Assembly: GCA_964472785.1 (NCBI GenBank)
Contig: CAYYMH010000014.1
Coordinates: forward strand, 1-64,000
Direction of reading: 5' to 3'
Length of the DNA stretch: 64,000 nucleotides
DNA from: CAYYMH01 sp964472785
GTDB lineage: Bacteria > Zhuqueibacterota > Zhuqueibacteria > Thermofontimicrobiales > Thermofontimicrobiaceae
The position numbers and the translations under genes were made by a program. Position 1 is the first letter of the stretch. Each line of letters opens with the position of its first letter. This document shows positions 40,843 through 49,085 of the stretch, piece after piece. The notes beneath the pieces are model-generated. The model had not been told where the DNA came from, made no database searches, and saw only the letters and a program-made list of their open reading frames with translations.

Positions 40843-42732
40843 CTATTTTCTCTTTGATTTACTATTTTTATTCTTTAATTTCTTGACCGGAGGCGGGGCT
40901 TTTTTATTAGCACTTGCCTCCTTATTAACTTCCTTTTTTTCCGGCGCCCATTTTTGCTGAATAATTGTAAAGATATTAAATAATGTATAATATAAATTCA
41001 ACCCTGATGGAAATGAATTAAAAAGTAACATGAAAAATAATGGCATGAAATAAACCATTGCTTTTTGTTTTGGATCTTTCATGGTCATTTTCTGCTGCCA
41101 AAACATAGTTCCGGCCATTACGATGGGCAATACATTCACAAGATCTCCGTAAAATGGAATCGAAAACGGCAGTTGAAAAATAGTATCCGGGGCTGACAGA
41201 TCTTTTATCCAGAATATAAATTCCGCACCTCTCAGTTCAATTGTATTTCGGAACACAATAAAGATGGATATAAGCAAGGGCATCTGAATTAACTGTGGCA
41301 AGCAACCACTTACAGGATTAACGCCCTCTTCTTTGTACATTTTCATCGTTTCTTTGTTCAGACGCTGCGGCTCTTTACCATACTTCTCCTTTAGCTCATT
41401 CAGTTTTGGCTGTAAGCTTTGCATTCTCTGCATCGAAGCATAGCTTTTCCGGGTTAACGGCCAAACCATAACTTTGATTAAAACAGCAAAAATAACCAGC
41501 ACAAAGCCATAATTTGGAATAAATGAATTTAGAAATCGAAATACTCTCAATACCAGCTTCGCGAACGGACGAAAAAGAGTCCACCCAAAATCCATAATTT
41601 TTGATAACGTGGGATGATATTCCTTTAAAATAAAATAATCCATCGGCCCGATATAAACGCGAAAATCTTGTGTTACTGTATTTTGACCGGAACCTGGAAG
41701 TATTTTATTTTTAAATCTCACCGATAATTTTTTCTTGACCCGATCTTCCAAATCTTTATCTTTATACAAAGGAAACGTTTCGCCGTACAAAATTGGCTGG
41801 ACTTCATGGTCTGTTTCAGGAATGATGATCATAGCAAAATACTTCGTTCGTATCGCTGTCCAGTCAACAGTACCACTAAAATCTGATCGCGATTCTTTCT
41901 GAAACGGTTTGTTCGGCAGTTTCAGTTCTTCTTTGGTTCCCCCCTGGTAAACATAGGCCTTCGACTGGTCAATATCTTCTTTGCTAATATGATTTGAATA
42001 GTCTAATTCTGTGTACTTCAGTCCTGATTCCCAGCTGAGATAATACTCATTGTTATCAAAGTGATGCCCCATTTGATTTATTTGTACAGTCAAATCAATA
42101 ATATATTGATCTTTATAAAAAGTGAACTGTTTAATGAATTTTCTTCCTTCACCCAAATCTAACACAAAATGAATCGTCTCTTGATCTTTATTCCCTTCAA
42201 AGCGAACAATATTTTTGTCGGGTTTAAAAACGGCGTCATAAGTATAGATCGTGTCTTCATCGTTGACAAAAAATATTCCCAAATTTCCGTATCCGTCATC
42301 CTGGATAAGTTGAACGTTTTTATTTTTGGTGTAGTCGAAATTCTTTAATTTCCAATTTGAAACAACAGCGCCTCTGGGCGACAAATGGGCGATATATTTA
42401 TCCGTTTCGACAACGACATCCTCAACATTTTCTTTTTTAGTGGACTCGATAATTTTAAGGAATTGATTCTGATCATTCTCCGTATCATCATATACCATTT
42501 CCTCTCGTCCTTGGATTGTACCCTGTTCTGTTTTGGAAACAACTGTCTGAGGTTCTTCTTTTTCTTCAACTTGCTGCTTTATTGAATCCTGTTGAACAGT
42601 TGTATCGGTAACAGCTTGCGGCATCTCTGATTTCGGGGGAAGTTTTAAAATTTCCTCACGATAAAAGTCTGTCTGAGTAAATATCAACAACATTCCAATC
42701 AATACGAACGCAAGTATTGTTTTTTTGTCCAT
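40843..42732 (-). CDS. yidC: Membrane protein insertase YidC
   Basis: 629 residues. One N-terminal transmembrane helix (KTILAFVLIGMLLIFTQ) is followed by an acidic linker, a large periplasmic beta domain (about 115-370) as in Gram-negative YidC, and the five-helix insertase core. The core carries WPLTRKSYASMQRMQSLQPK, KYGKEPQRLNKETMKMYKEEGVNP and GCLPQLIQMPLLISIF. The tail is strongly basic (KKLKNKNSKSKRK), a ribosome-binding feature seen in several lineages. It inserts and folds inner-membrane proteins. Ribosome site AAGGA upstream. It lies 21 bases after yidD, as in most origin clusters. Confidence 0.96.
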   Translation of the reverse strand: MDKKTILAFVLIGMLLIFTQTDFYREEILKLPPKSEMPQAVTDTTVQQDSIKQQVEEKEEPQTVVSKTEQGTIQGREEMVYDDTENDQNQFLKIIESTKKENVEDVVVETDKYIAHLSPRGAVVSNWKLKNFDYTKNKNVQLIQDDGYGNLGIFFVNDEDTIYTYDAVFKPDKNIVRFEGNKDQETIHFVLDLGEGRKFIKQFTFYKDQYIIDLTVQINQMGHHFDNNEYYLSWESGLKYTELDYSNHISKEDIDQSKAYVYQGGTKEELKLPNKPFQKESRSDFSGTVDWTAIRTKYFAMIIIPETDHEVQPILYGETFPLYKDKDLEDRVKKKLSVRFKNKILPGSGQNTVTQDFRVYIGPMDYFILKEYHPTLSKIMDFGWTLFRPFAKLVLRVFRFLNSFIPNYGFVLVIFAVLIKVMVWPLTRKSYASMQRMQSLQPKLNELKEKYGKEPQRLNKETMKMYKEEGVNPVSGCLPQLIQMPLLISIFIVFRNTIELRGAEFIFWIKDLSAPDTIFQLPFSIPFYGDLVNVLPIVMAGTMFWQQKMTMKDPKQKAMVYFMPLFFMLLFNSFPSGLNLYYTLFNIFTIIQQKWAPEKKEVNKEASANKKAPPPVKKLKNKNSKSKRK

Positions 42733-42753
42733 TCCAATATCCTTATTTTTTTT

Positions 42754-42963
42754 CTATTTTAACGGATCGTATCCACCTTTGTTGAATGGATTACATCTCA
42801 ATATTCTCCACATTGACAAAACCATGCCCTTGATCGCTCCATATTTTTTAAAAGCCAGAAAACTGTATTCTGAACAAGTAGGGTAAAATCGACAGGACTG
42901 TAAAAAAAAAGGCGATATCGCCTTTTGGTAAAATTTAATTAAAAACATAAATATAAATTTCAT
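42754..42963 (-). CDS. yidD: Membrane protein insertion efficiency factor YidD
   Basis: 69 residues with the three-Cys family motif SCRFYPTCSEYS and the C-terminal RCNPFNKGGYDPL. Small amphipathic protein that assists YidC. The start is the first ATG; another ATG five codons inside is possible because neither has a clear ribosome site. It lies between a DUF2628 gene and yidC. Confidence 0.92.
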   Translation of the reverse strand: MKFIFMFLIKFYQKAISPFFLQSCRFYPTCSEYSFLAFKKYGAIKGMVLSMWRILRCNPFNKGGYDPLK

Positions 42964-43044
42964 AGTTTTTTTTCTAATATATTTTCAGTAAAACCGAATC
43001 AGGATACTTTTGTTTTGAAAGCCATTTAAATTTAGCCGAAAGTT

Positions 43045-43410
43045 TTATTTCTGTTTGGAAATATTTGATAATGCGGCTTCAACTGAATTTGCCTGAACTT
43101 TTTTCTGGAATTTAAATGATCTGCTGATTAAATTTTCTTTTTTCCATTCACTTCCCTTTTCACCGAAAAGGAAAAGAAAATAAAATTCAAAAATAATCAT
43201 TAAAGATGCGCCCTTAAAATCACCTTCTAAATAGAAAATACGCGCACACGGAATCAAAAACAAAGATACCGCCAACATTCCCAACGCATATCCCCATATT
43301 TTTTGGTAAAAGGCCCAGAGAAAATTCAAAATAAATGCTGGAAAAGAAAAACCAACTTTAACAGCTTCATTTCCTTGATCCGGGTGCCAGTAGATAGCAT
43401 AATCTTTCAT
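43045..43410 (-). CDS. DUF2628-type small membrane protein
   Basis: 121 residues. The N-terminal part (about 15-40) has the DUF2628 pattern EAVKVGFSFPAFILNFLWAFYQKIW. It continues with two hydrophobic helices (about 42-58 and 67-85) and ends in a soluble Lys/Ser-rich tail. Ribosome site AAGGAGCGGG lies inside the end of rnpA, and its ATG overlaps the rnpA stop by one base, so it is coupled to rnpA. DUF2628 proteins have no established function. Its position between rnpA and yidD is unusual: these genes are normally adjacent. Confidence 0.75.
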   Translation of the reverse strand: MKDYAIYWHPDQGNEAVKVGFSFPAFILNFLWAFYQKIWGYALGMLAVSLFLIPCARIFYLEGDFKGASLMIIFEFYFLFLFGEKGSEWKKENLISRSFKFQKKVQANSVEAALSNISKQK

Positions 43411-43781
43411 TAAACCCGCTCCTTATTATTTGAATCAAGGCTCATTTTCTGAATTAGTTTTTTGATATCCTGTTCCATAATATGAAAACTATTTGCAGTA
43501 CCTTTAGAAATTAAGATATACCAAAAATCATCCGGAAACAAGTTTTTGTTGTATCGATATACTTCTCTCATTAATCGTTTTTGCCTGTTTTTAGCGACTG
43601 CTTTCTTTATTTTTTTTGAGGTGGCAAAGCCAACTTTTTTTTCGCCCTTTTTTGAAACATATAAAATTAACGCATGCTTTCCTACAATTGATGCTCCGCA
43701 TTTAAATATATGATCAAATTTTCCATGCCCCCTTAAAATTTCCTGTTTAGATAATTTGGATTCTTTCTTTTCCAATATCAT
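43410..43781 (-). CDS. rnpA: Ribonuclease P protein component
   Basis: 123 residues, basic, with the family motif KKIKKAVAKNRQKRLMREVYR (RNR-type RNA-binding helix) and the FDHIFKCG start region. Protein subunit of RNase P that helps cut tRNA 5' leaders. It lies 17 bases after rpmH, the standard order. The start at 43781 gives a slightly long N-terminus with a weak ribosome site; a start at an inner codon cannot be excluded. Confidence 0.93.
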   Translation of the reverse strand: MILEKKESKLSKQEILRGHGKFDHIFKCGASIVGKHALILYVSKKGEKKVGFATSKKIKKAVAKNRQKRLMREVYRYNKNLFPDDFWYILISKGTANSFHIMEQDIKKLIQKMSLDSNNKERV

Positions 43782-43798
43782 TTTTGACTAAAGCATAA

Positions 43799-43942
43799 TC
43801 ATTCATCGCTTACTGTTAATTTTTTTCTTCCTCTTGCCCGTCGTCTTTTCAAAATTACTCTGCCAGATTTTGTTTTCATTCTCTCTCTGAAACCGTGCTT
43901 ATTTACCCGCTTTCTTTTACTGGGTTGAAAAGTCCTTTTCAT
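43799..43942 (-). CDS. rpmH: 50S ribosomal protein L34
   Basis: 47 residues, read directly from the minus strand: it begins MKRTFQPSKRKRVNKHGF and continues with RERMKTKSGRVILKRRRARGRKKL, ending in VSDE and TGA. This is a near-consensus L34. First gene of the leftward origin operon (rpmH-rnpA-...). A promoter of the TTGACT-N17-TANNTTTG form lies 50-80 bases upstream. Confidence 0.97.
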   Translation of the reverse strand: MKRTFQPSKRKRVNKHGFRERMKTKSGRVILKRRRARGRKKLTVSDE

Positions 43943-43990
43943 AAAAATCCCTCACTTTTAATTTCCGTATAATTCCAAAATTACAAACAT

Positions 43991-44021
43991 CAAAATTAAT
44001 TATAATTTACCTAAAAGTCAA
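43991..44021 (-). promoter_or_regulatory. Promoter of the rpmH operon, Bacteroidota-like
   Basis: On the minus strand TTGACT (44021-44016), 17 bases, then TAATTTTG (43998-43991), which fits the TANNTTTG -7 element of Bacteroidota promoters with TTG at the expected distance. The same spacing recurs upstream of bioY. Confidence 0.5.
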
Positions 44022-44173
44022 GTTTTTTTTACCCTGTTCATGTTATTTATTTTTTTATTCCGGACAAAATTATTTTAAGTACTCACATTTTTTTAAAAAA
44101 CTCTATTTATCTATTTTTCATTCCTTTACCAGAACATTAATGTTTGAGGACAAAAATATATTTCATTTTCTCT

Positions 44174-44202
44174 TTGACATTAACCTTTTTTTTCTTTATT
44201 AT
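44174..44202 (+). promoter_or_regulatory. Promoter of dnaA
   Basis: TTGACA (44174-44179), 17 bases, TATTAT (44197-44202): a perfect -35 and a five-of-six -10. Transcription would begin near 44209, giving a leader of about 300 bases that contains two DnaA boxes. Confidence 0.6.
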
Positions 44203-44237
44203 TAAGTATTGAAAGCTTAATCCTGATATTGAAAATT

Positions 44238-44246
44238 TGTGGATAA
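44238..44246 (-). promoter_or_regulatory. DnaA box in the dnaA leader
   Basis: TGTGGATAA, complement of the perfect TTATCCACA box, about 30 bases after the predicted dnaA transcription start. Likely used for autorepression. Confidence 0.75.
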
Positions 44247-44464
44247 CTGCATAGATGTAACTAATTCTGAATTCAATATTCCACAGTTAATCTTTATTTA
44301 TTTTTCTTGCTCTGTATTTTTTTTATTATAAATCTTTTTATATATTGTTTATATTGTTGTTATGGTTTTTTGTTTTATCCTGTAAAAAATCATAACCTTA
44401 AATATTTTTTTTCTTTTTGGATATTTATATTAATTAATGTTTTATCAAAACAATGTTAATAATT

Positions 44465-44473
44465 TGTGGATAA
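44465..44473 (-). promoter_or_regulatory. DnaA box next to the dnaA start
   Basis: TGTGGATAA, again a perfect box on the minus strand, ending 33 bases before the dnaA ATG and just ahead of the AGAGGA ribosome site. Confidence 0.75.
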
Positions 44474-44506
44474 ACCAATTAACCTTTCAACAAAGAGGAT
44501 TATAAA

Positions 44507-45877
44507 ATGGCACAAAGTCATGTTGATATTTGGGAACAATTTTTGGACACTATTAAGGGATGTATAAATGATCAGGCTTATATTACGTGGTTCAAACCAA
44601 TTGTGCCTTTGAATTTTGATGGGGCTAAACTGACGTTGCAAGTGCCAAGTCAATTTTTCTATGAATTTTTAGAGGCACATTACCAACCTCTTATTCAAAA
44701 AACGATTTCTCAAATTTTGGGAAATGGCGCGTCTGTTATTTTTTCAATAGCTGGATATAACACAGAACATTTTACTGTCAATAGCAACAAAGAAAAAAAT
44801 TTAACATCCACAAATCACGTAGAAGACGAAATTGACCTCAATATTGAAAGCACACTTAACGACCGATATACCTTTGAAAGGTTCGTCGAAGGAAGCAACA
44901 ATCAGTTTGCACGTGCCGCCTCAATGTCTGTTGCAGAATCTCCGGGAACAACAACGTTTAATCCTTTACTCATTTATGGAGGAGTCGGACTGGGAAAAAC
45001 CCATTTAATTCAAGCGATTGGTAATCATATTCAGAAGAAAATAAACATGCGATGTGTCTTATATGTATCCAGCGAAACATTTACATTTGATTTCATTGAT
45101 TCGATTCAAAATAATAAAACGACAGAGTTCAGCAATACATACCGTAATGTTGATGTATTGATTGTTGACGATATTCATTTTTTCACTAATAAAGAACGTA
45201 CCCAGGAAGAATTCTTTCATACATTTAATAGCTTACATCAGAAAGGGAAACAAATTGTTCTTACATCAGACCGTCCTCCCAAAGAATTAAAAGGAATTGA
45301 AGAAAGACTAATTTCTCGATTTCAGTGGGGATTAGTTGCTGACATCCAACCTCCGGATTTAGAAACGCGGATAGCGATTCTACAAAAAAAAGCCGAGGAT
45401 AATAGTTTGACCGTATCAAAAGAAATCATTCAGCTTTTTGCCACGAATATCAAATCCAATATAAGAGAGTTGGAGGGCGCATTAATTCGATTATTGGCTG
45501 CTTCTTCTTTGCAGGGAAAAGATGTAACAATTGAATTGGCAAAAAGTGTTTTAAAAGATTTAAGCCTCGGTTCAAAAAAAGATTTGAGTATTGAATCAAT
45601 TCAACGGATTGTTTGTGAACATTTTGAAATTCCCGAAGACCTCATCAGAGCTAAAAACAGAAAAAAGGAGATCGCATTGGCAAGACAAATTTCCATGTTT
45701 TTGGCAAAGAAGTTGACCAATCATTCTTATAAAACAATCGGATTACATTTCGGAGGACGGGACCATTCCACGGTAATTCACGCTATTCAGTCTATCGAAA
45801 AATCAAAAAATAATGATCAAAAATTGGTCGAATCCATTAAAATACTGGAACGAAAAATTGATATTGAAAATATCTAA
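44507..45877 (+). CDS. dnaA: Chromosomal replication initiator DnaA
   Basis: 456 residues. Domain I (about 1-85) is followed by a short linker and an AAA+ domain with Walker A GGVGLGKT (158-165) and Walker B VLIVDDIHFF (Asp at 221 and 222), then the sensor region RLISRFQWG. The C-terminal DNA-binding domain carries the signature GGRDHSTVIHAIQSIEK. It binds DnaA boxes and melts oriC. ATG start with AGAGGA nine bases before. Flanked by DnaA boxes upstream and the predicted oriC downstream, it marks the point from which genes diverge on both strands. Confidence 0.98.
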   Translation: MAQSHVDIWEQFLDTIKGCINDQAYITWFKPIVPLNFDGAKLTLQVPSQFFYEFLEAHYQPLIQKTISQILGNGASVIFSIAGYNTEHFTVNSNKEKNLTSTNHVEDEIDLNIESTLNDRYTFERFVEGSNNQFARAASMSVAESPGTTTFNPLLIYGGVGLGKTHLIQAIGNHIQKKINMRCVLYVSSETFTFDFIDSIQNNKTTEFSNTYRNVDVLIVDDIHFFTNKERTQEEFFHTFNSLHQKGKQIVLTSDRPPKELKGIEERLISRFQWGLVADIQPPDLETRIAILQKKAEDNSLTVSKEIIQLFATNIKSNIRELEGALIRLLAASSLQGKDVTIELAKSVLKDLSLGSKKDLSIESIQRIVCEHFEIPEDLIRAKNRKKEIALARQISMFLAKKLTNHSYKTIGLHFGGRDHSTVIHAIQSIEKSKNNDQKLVESIKILERKIDIENI

Positions 45878-46262
45878 TTATGGTATAGCGTACTGCAAAA
45901 TACAACGTTGTTTTTATTATGATGTTGTCTACTGTAAATACAGAATTTTTGATTTGACCATCTCCAATCAATTATCAACACCGATAATTTTATGATTGCA
46001 TTAAAATCTTTTTATCTTATTGACAACAAAGAAATTTAGTAGCCAAAAGATTATCAACAAATTATTCTCATTTTTTACATTACCCTATGGAATAAATTGT
46101 GGATAATATAAAAGAAATTCACAAAATAATATTCAACTCCCTTTACAGATATAATAATGAAAAAAATAATCACATATAGCTAACATTTTTTTCTGATTTA
46201 TCCACCGCATTCATTTCTTTTTTGATATTAATTATATTTGAATTGGGATACCAATTTTTCAA

Positions 46263-46335
46263 TTATCAACACTATCCACATCACTATTATTACTATATAT
46301 ATTAAATAATATATAATAAATAATATTTATATCCT
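46263..46335 (+). other. Candidate origin unwinding region (tandem DnaA boxes, DnaA-trio, AT-rich element)
   Basis: Two abutting DnaA boxes (46263-46280) are followed after three bases by CTA-TTA-TTA-CTA (46284-46295). Read on the complementary strand 3' to 5' this is GAT-AAT-AAT-GAT, the DnaA-trio pattern described for the Bacillus basal unwinding system. About 40 bases of nearly pure A/T follow (46296-46335). Box, trio and AT-rich order matches that model. Confidence 0.65.
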
Positions 46336-46405
46336 AAATTTTTATTGACTGAAGTAAATTATTGAACTCATTCTTTTTTTAAATTGTGGTTTTATAAAAA
46401 AAATA

Positions 46406-46434
46406 TTGATACTTTTATTTTATTTTTTTATATT
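46406..46434 (+). promoter_or_regulatory. Candidate dnaN promoter
   Basis: TTGATA (46406-46411), 17 bases, TATATT (46429-46434), ending about 50 bases before the dnaN ATG. The surrounding sequence is so A/T-rich that chance matches are easy. Confidence 0.45.
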
Positions 46435-46485
46435 TAAAGATGTTATCTTTTGAAATAAAACCATATACCATTAAAGGAGACTAAA

Positions 46486-47622
46486 ATGCACTTTACTGTG
46501 TCCAAGAGTGTACTATTAAAAGGCCTTCAAAAAGTTGTCGGTGTTATCCCAACGAAGACCACAATACCTATTCTGGAAAACATTCTTTTGGAGTTAGCAG
46601 AAAATAAGCTAACCATAACAGGAACAGATTTGGAAATATGTATCTCAACTGAAATTGATGTAAATGGAGAAATGGACGGGTCGTGTACTGTTCCGGCCAG
46701 ATCTTTGACTGAAATTCTTCGAGAGTTACCGGAGATACCAATTAATATTCAACTGGAAGAACAGGATAAGATTACGATTAAAACGCCGAACGGATTATAT
46801 CGGCTTAGTGGGCAGCCCAAAGAGGAATTTCCGAGTATTGTGCTTGAAGAAAGCGAAGGACAGGTCGAAATTGAAGCGAACCTTTTAGCTCGTATGATCG
46901 ATAAAACTATATTTGCCGTTTCTACGGATGAACTACGAGCGACTCTGATGGCAGTCTATTTTCAGTTTATGGAAGAGGAATTTAGATGTGTAGCAACTGA
47001 TGGTCATCGATTGGTAAAAATAAACAATTATCAAATTAAATCACCGGATTTTCATAGAGATGTGATTGTGCCGACAAAAGCACTTTCACTGATGTTAAAA
47101 AATATCGAGTCTTTAGCCGATCCGGAGAAAACAAAAGTTAATATTTCATTCGGTGAAAATCATATTATTTTTCGTTTGAAAGAGACGTTCGTATATTCAA
47201 AAGTTGTCGAAGGACAATATCCTAAATATGATAATGTGATTCCGATAGATAATGACAAAAAATTAATTGTCCAAAAAGATGACCTGGCTGCTGCTGTACG
47301 GAGAGTAGATATCTTTTCCAATTCTTTCACCCACCAAATAAAATTTCAAATTGACAATGATAAAATGAATATCTTTTCAGAGGATGTGGAATTAGGCGGT
47401 GAAGGAAATGAAGAAATTAAAATAAAATATGATAGTGAAAATATTGAGGTCGCTTACAACGGAACTTACATATTAGACATTTTAAGACACATGGACACAG
47501 AGGAAGTTGTTTTTATGCTTAAGGATTCGGTAAGTGCAGCGATTGTTACGCCTTCGACCCAACGCGAGAAAGAAGATTTAATGATGTTGATTATGCCGAT
47601 TCGCCTAAAAGAGGAAAAATAA
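46486..47622 (+). CDS. dnaN: DNA polymerase III beta sliding clamp
   Basis: 378 residues with three repeats of the clamp fold. Conserved segments include VGVIPTKTTIPILENILLEL, FRCVATDGHRLV and the C-terminal YILDILRHMDTEEVVFMLKDS, ending in a MLIMPIRL clamp tail. It forms the ring that tethers polymerase III to DNA. The ribosome site AAAGGAGA precedes the ATG. recF follows after seven bases. Confidence 0.97.
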   Translation: MHFTVSKSVLLKGLQKVVGVIPTKTTIPILENILLELAENKLTITGTDLEICISTEIDVNGEMDGSCTVPARSLTEILRELPEIPINIQLEEQDKITIKTPNGLYRLSGQPKEEFPSIVLEESEGQVEIEANLLARMIDKTIFAVSTDELRATLMAVYFQFMEEEFRCVATDGHRLVKINNYQIKSPDFHRDVIVPTKALSLMLKNIESLADPEKTKVNISFGENHIIFRLKETFVYSKVVEGQYPKYDNVIPIDNDKKLIVQKDDLAAAVRRVDIFSNSFTHQIKFQIDNDKMNIFSEDVELGGEGNEEIKIKYDSENIEVAYNGTYILDILRHMDTEEVVFMLKDSVSAAIVTPSTQREKEDLMMLIMPIRLKEEK

Positions 47623-47629
47623 GCAGCGT

Positions 47630-48745
47630 ATGCGGTTAAGCTCTGTTTCATTAGATAACTTTAGAAATTATGACCAGGCGATTTTTAAATTCGGAGAAAA
47701 TAAGAATTTTATTATTGGTCAAAATGCCCAGGGAAAGAGCAATCTATTAGAGGCAATTTACTTACTATGTTTATCGAAAAGCTTTCGAACGTCCCGTGAG
47801 AAAGAAGCAATAAAATTTTCGGAATTGAGTTTTATAATTGAAGGTGAGTGCGATTTAGATGACGGAACTCGAAAAAGGGTTATTTTCCGTTATTCTAAAG
47901 AAAAAGGAAAAGAGATTTCCGTAAACAGAAAAAGATTACATAAAATATCTGATCTCATTGGTCATTTCCCAGTTGTCCTATCCTCACCGGAAGAATATAA
48001 CATAACGACAGGACCGCCATCTGAAAGAAGAAAATTTGCTGATATTCTAATTTCACAGATTAATAGAAAATATGTGCATGATCTAATAGAGTATCAACGG
48101 ATCATTAAACAAAAGAATGCCATATTATCACAAAGGAAAAATGCTGAAGTAAAAAGAAAACAGTTACTTCAACCTTGGAATGAGCGATTAATAGAAACCG
48201 GAACGAGAATTATTAATTTCCGTGAGCAATTTTCGATTCAGCTTTCTAATCTACTCGGTGATATTTATGCGAAACTGATTACTAATAGTGAGCATTTGGA
48301 ATTTTCCTATAAACCAAACATAGATTATAAAAGTGAAGGTGATATCAGAAGTCAATTTGATCATCATTTAAAAAAATATGTTGTTACCGAAATCAATCTG
48401 GGATATAGTATTGTTGGTCCGCATCGGGACAATTATTCATTTAAAATTAACGGAAAAAATATTCGCCAATACGGTTCAAGGGGGCAGCATAAAACAGTTT
48501 TAATATCATTGGCAATAGCTGAATATAATTTAATTAAAGAAATTAAAAAAGAAACACCGATAATCTTAATCGATGATTTATATTCAGAACTTGACGAAGA
48601 CAGAGAAAAAAAAATTATTGATCTTTTAGATGAAAAAGGGCAAATTTTTATCACGTCAACAGAGTTGAAGCAAAATAAACTGGGTCCCGAAAACGATAAA
48701 ATTTTTTATGTGAAAAATGGTCAAATTAAAGAGCAGAAGCATTAA
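47630..48745 (+). CDS. recF: DNA replication and repair protein RecF
   Basis: 371 residues. SMC/ABC-type ATPase with Walker A GQNAQGKSNLLEAIYLLCLS (about 27-46), signature GSRGQHKTVLISLAIAEY and Walker B IILIDDLYSELD near 320. It loads RecA at gaps with RecO and RecR. Its TAA is directly followed by the ATG of the DUF721 gene, with no gap, so the two are coupled. Confidence 0.96.
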   Translation: MRLSSVSLDNFRNYDQAIFKFGENKNFIIGQNAQGKSNLLEAIYLLCLSKSFRTSREKEAIKFSELSFIIEGECDLDDGTRKRVIFRYSKEKGKEISVNRKRLHKISDLIGHFPVVLSSPEEYNITTGPPSERRKFADILISQINRKYVHDLIEYQRIIKQKNAILSQRKNAEVKRKQLLQPWNERLIETGTRIINFREQFSIQLSNLLGDIYAKLITNSEHLEFSYKPNIDYKSEGDIRSQFDHHLKKYVVTEINLGYSIVGPHRDNYSFKINGKNIRQYGSRGQHKTVLISLAIAEYNLIKEIKKETPIILIDDLYSELDEDREKKIIDLLDEKGQIFITSTELKQNKLGPENDKIFYVKNGQIKEQKH

Positions 48746-49021
48746 ATGAATACACTAAAAGATGCATTAAATGAATTAATTAGCAATTTAGGAATAGAAA
48801 ATAAAATAAATGAAAGCCAGGCTATCAACTTATGGCCTATCATGGTAGGCAAAAATATTGCCGAGGTGAGTCAGGCTGAAAGAGTAGAAAACAAAATATT
48901 ATTTGTTCATGTGACCAATAGTGTTTGGCGAAATGAATTACTTTTTCATAAAGAGAAAATTATTGAACGATTGAATAAGAAGATTGGAAAAAGAATTATT
49001 AACGATATCAAATTTTTTTGA
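48746..49021 (+). CDS. DUF721 protein, DciA-like
   Basis: 91 residues. Pattern: a helical N-terminus, LWPIMVGKNIAEVSQAERVENKILFVHVTNSVWRNEL, then a helical tail with KIGKRIINDIKFF. This is the DUF721 core found in DciA, the replicative-helicase loader or operator of many bacteria without DnaC. The recF-DUF721-gyrB order is the same as in several other phyla. It starts on the base after the recF stop. Helicase loading is inferred from family and place, since DciA proteins are usually longer. Confidence 0.75.
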   Translation: MNTLKDALNELISNLGIENKINESQAINLWPIMVGKNIAEVSQAERVENKILFVHVTNSVWRNELLFHKEKIIERLNKKIGKRIINDIKFF

Positions 49022-49085
49022 ACAAAAATTACACGGTAATTTAGATTGTTTGCAAAAAAAACATTACGTTTTCGAGAGGATGAGA

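Larger units (their letters stand above)
43943..44506. other. Divergent rpmH-dnaA spacer
   Basis: 564 AT-rich bases with no gene. It holds the rpmH promoter on the minus strand, the dnaA promoter on the plus strand, and two perfect DnaA boxes on the minus strand at 44238-44246 and 44465-44473. The second box lies 34 bases before the dnaA ATG. These suit autoregulation of dnaA and may also form an origin sub-region. Confidence 0.8.
45878..46485. other. dnaA-dnaN spacer containing the predicted oriC
   Basis: 608 AT-rich bases with no gene. DnaA boxes: TTATCAACA at 45972-45980 and 46051-46059 (+), the perfect box TTATCCACA on the minus strand at 46098-46106, TTATCCACC at 46198-46206 (+), and an abutting pair TTATCAACA 46263-46271 plus CTATCCACA 46272-46280 (+). 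A DnaA-trio-like stretch and an almost pure A/T region follow. The dnaN promoter lies at the right end. Box cluster, unwinding element and gene context agree with a chromosomal origin. Confidence 0.85.

Noticed and set aside
48984..49085. Longer N-terminus for GyrB (34 extra residues)
   Set aside because: It overlaps the DUF721 gene in another frame and has no ribosome site; the ATG at 49086 has one and gives the standard GyrB beginning.
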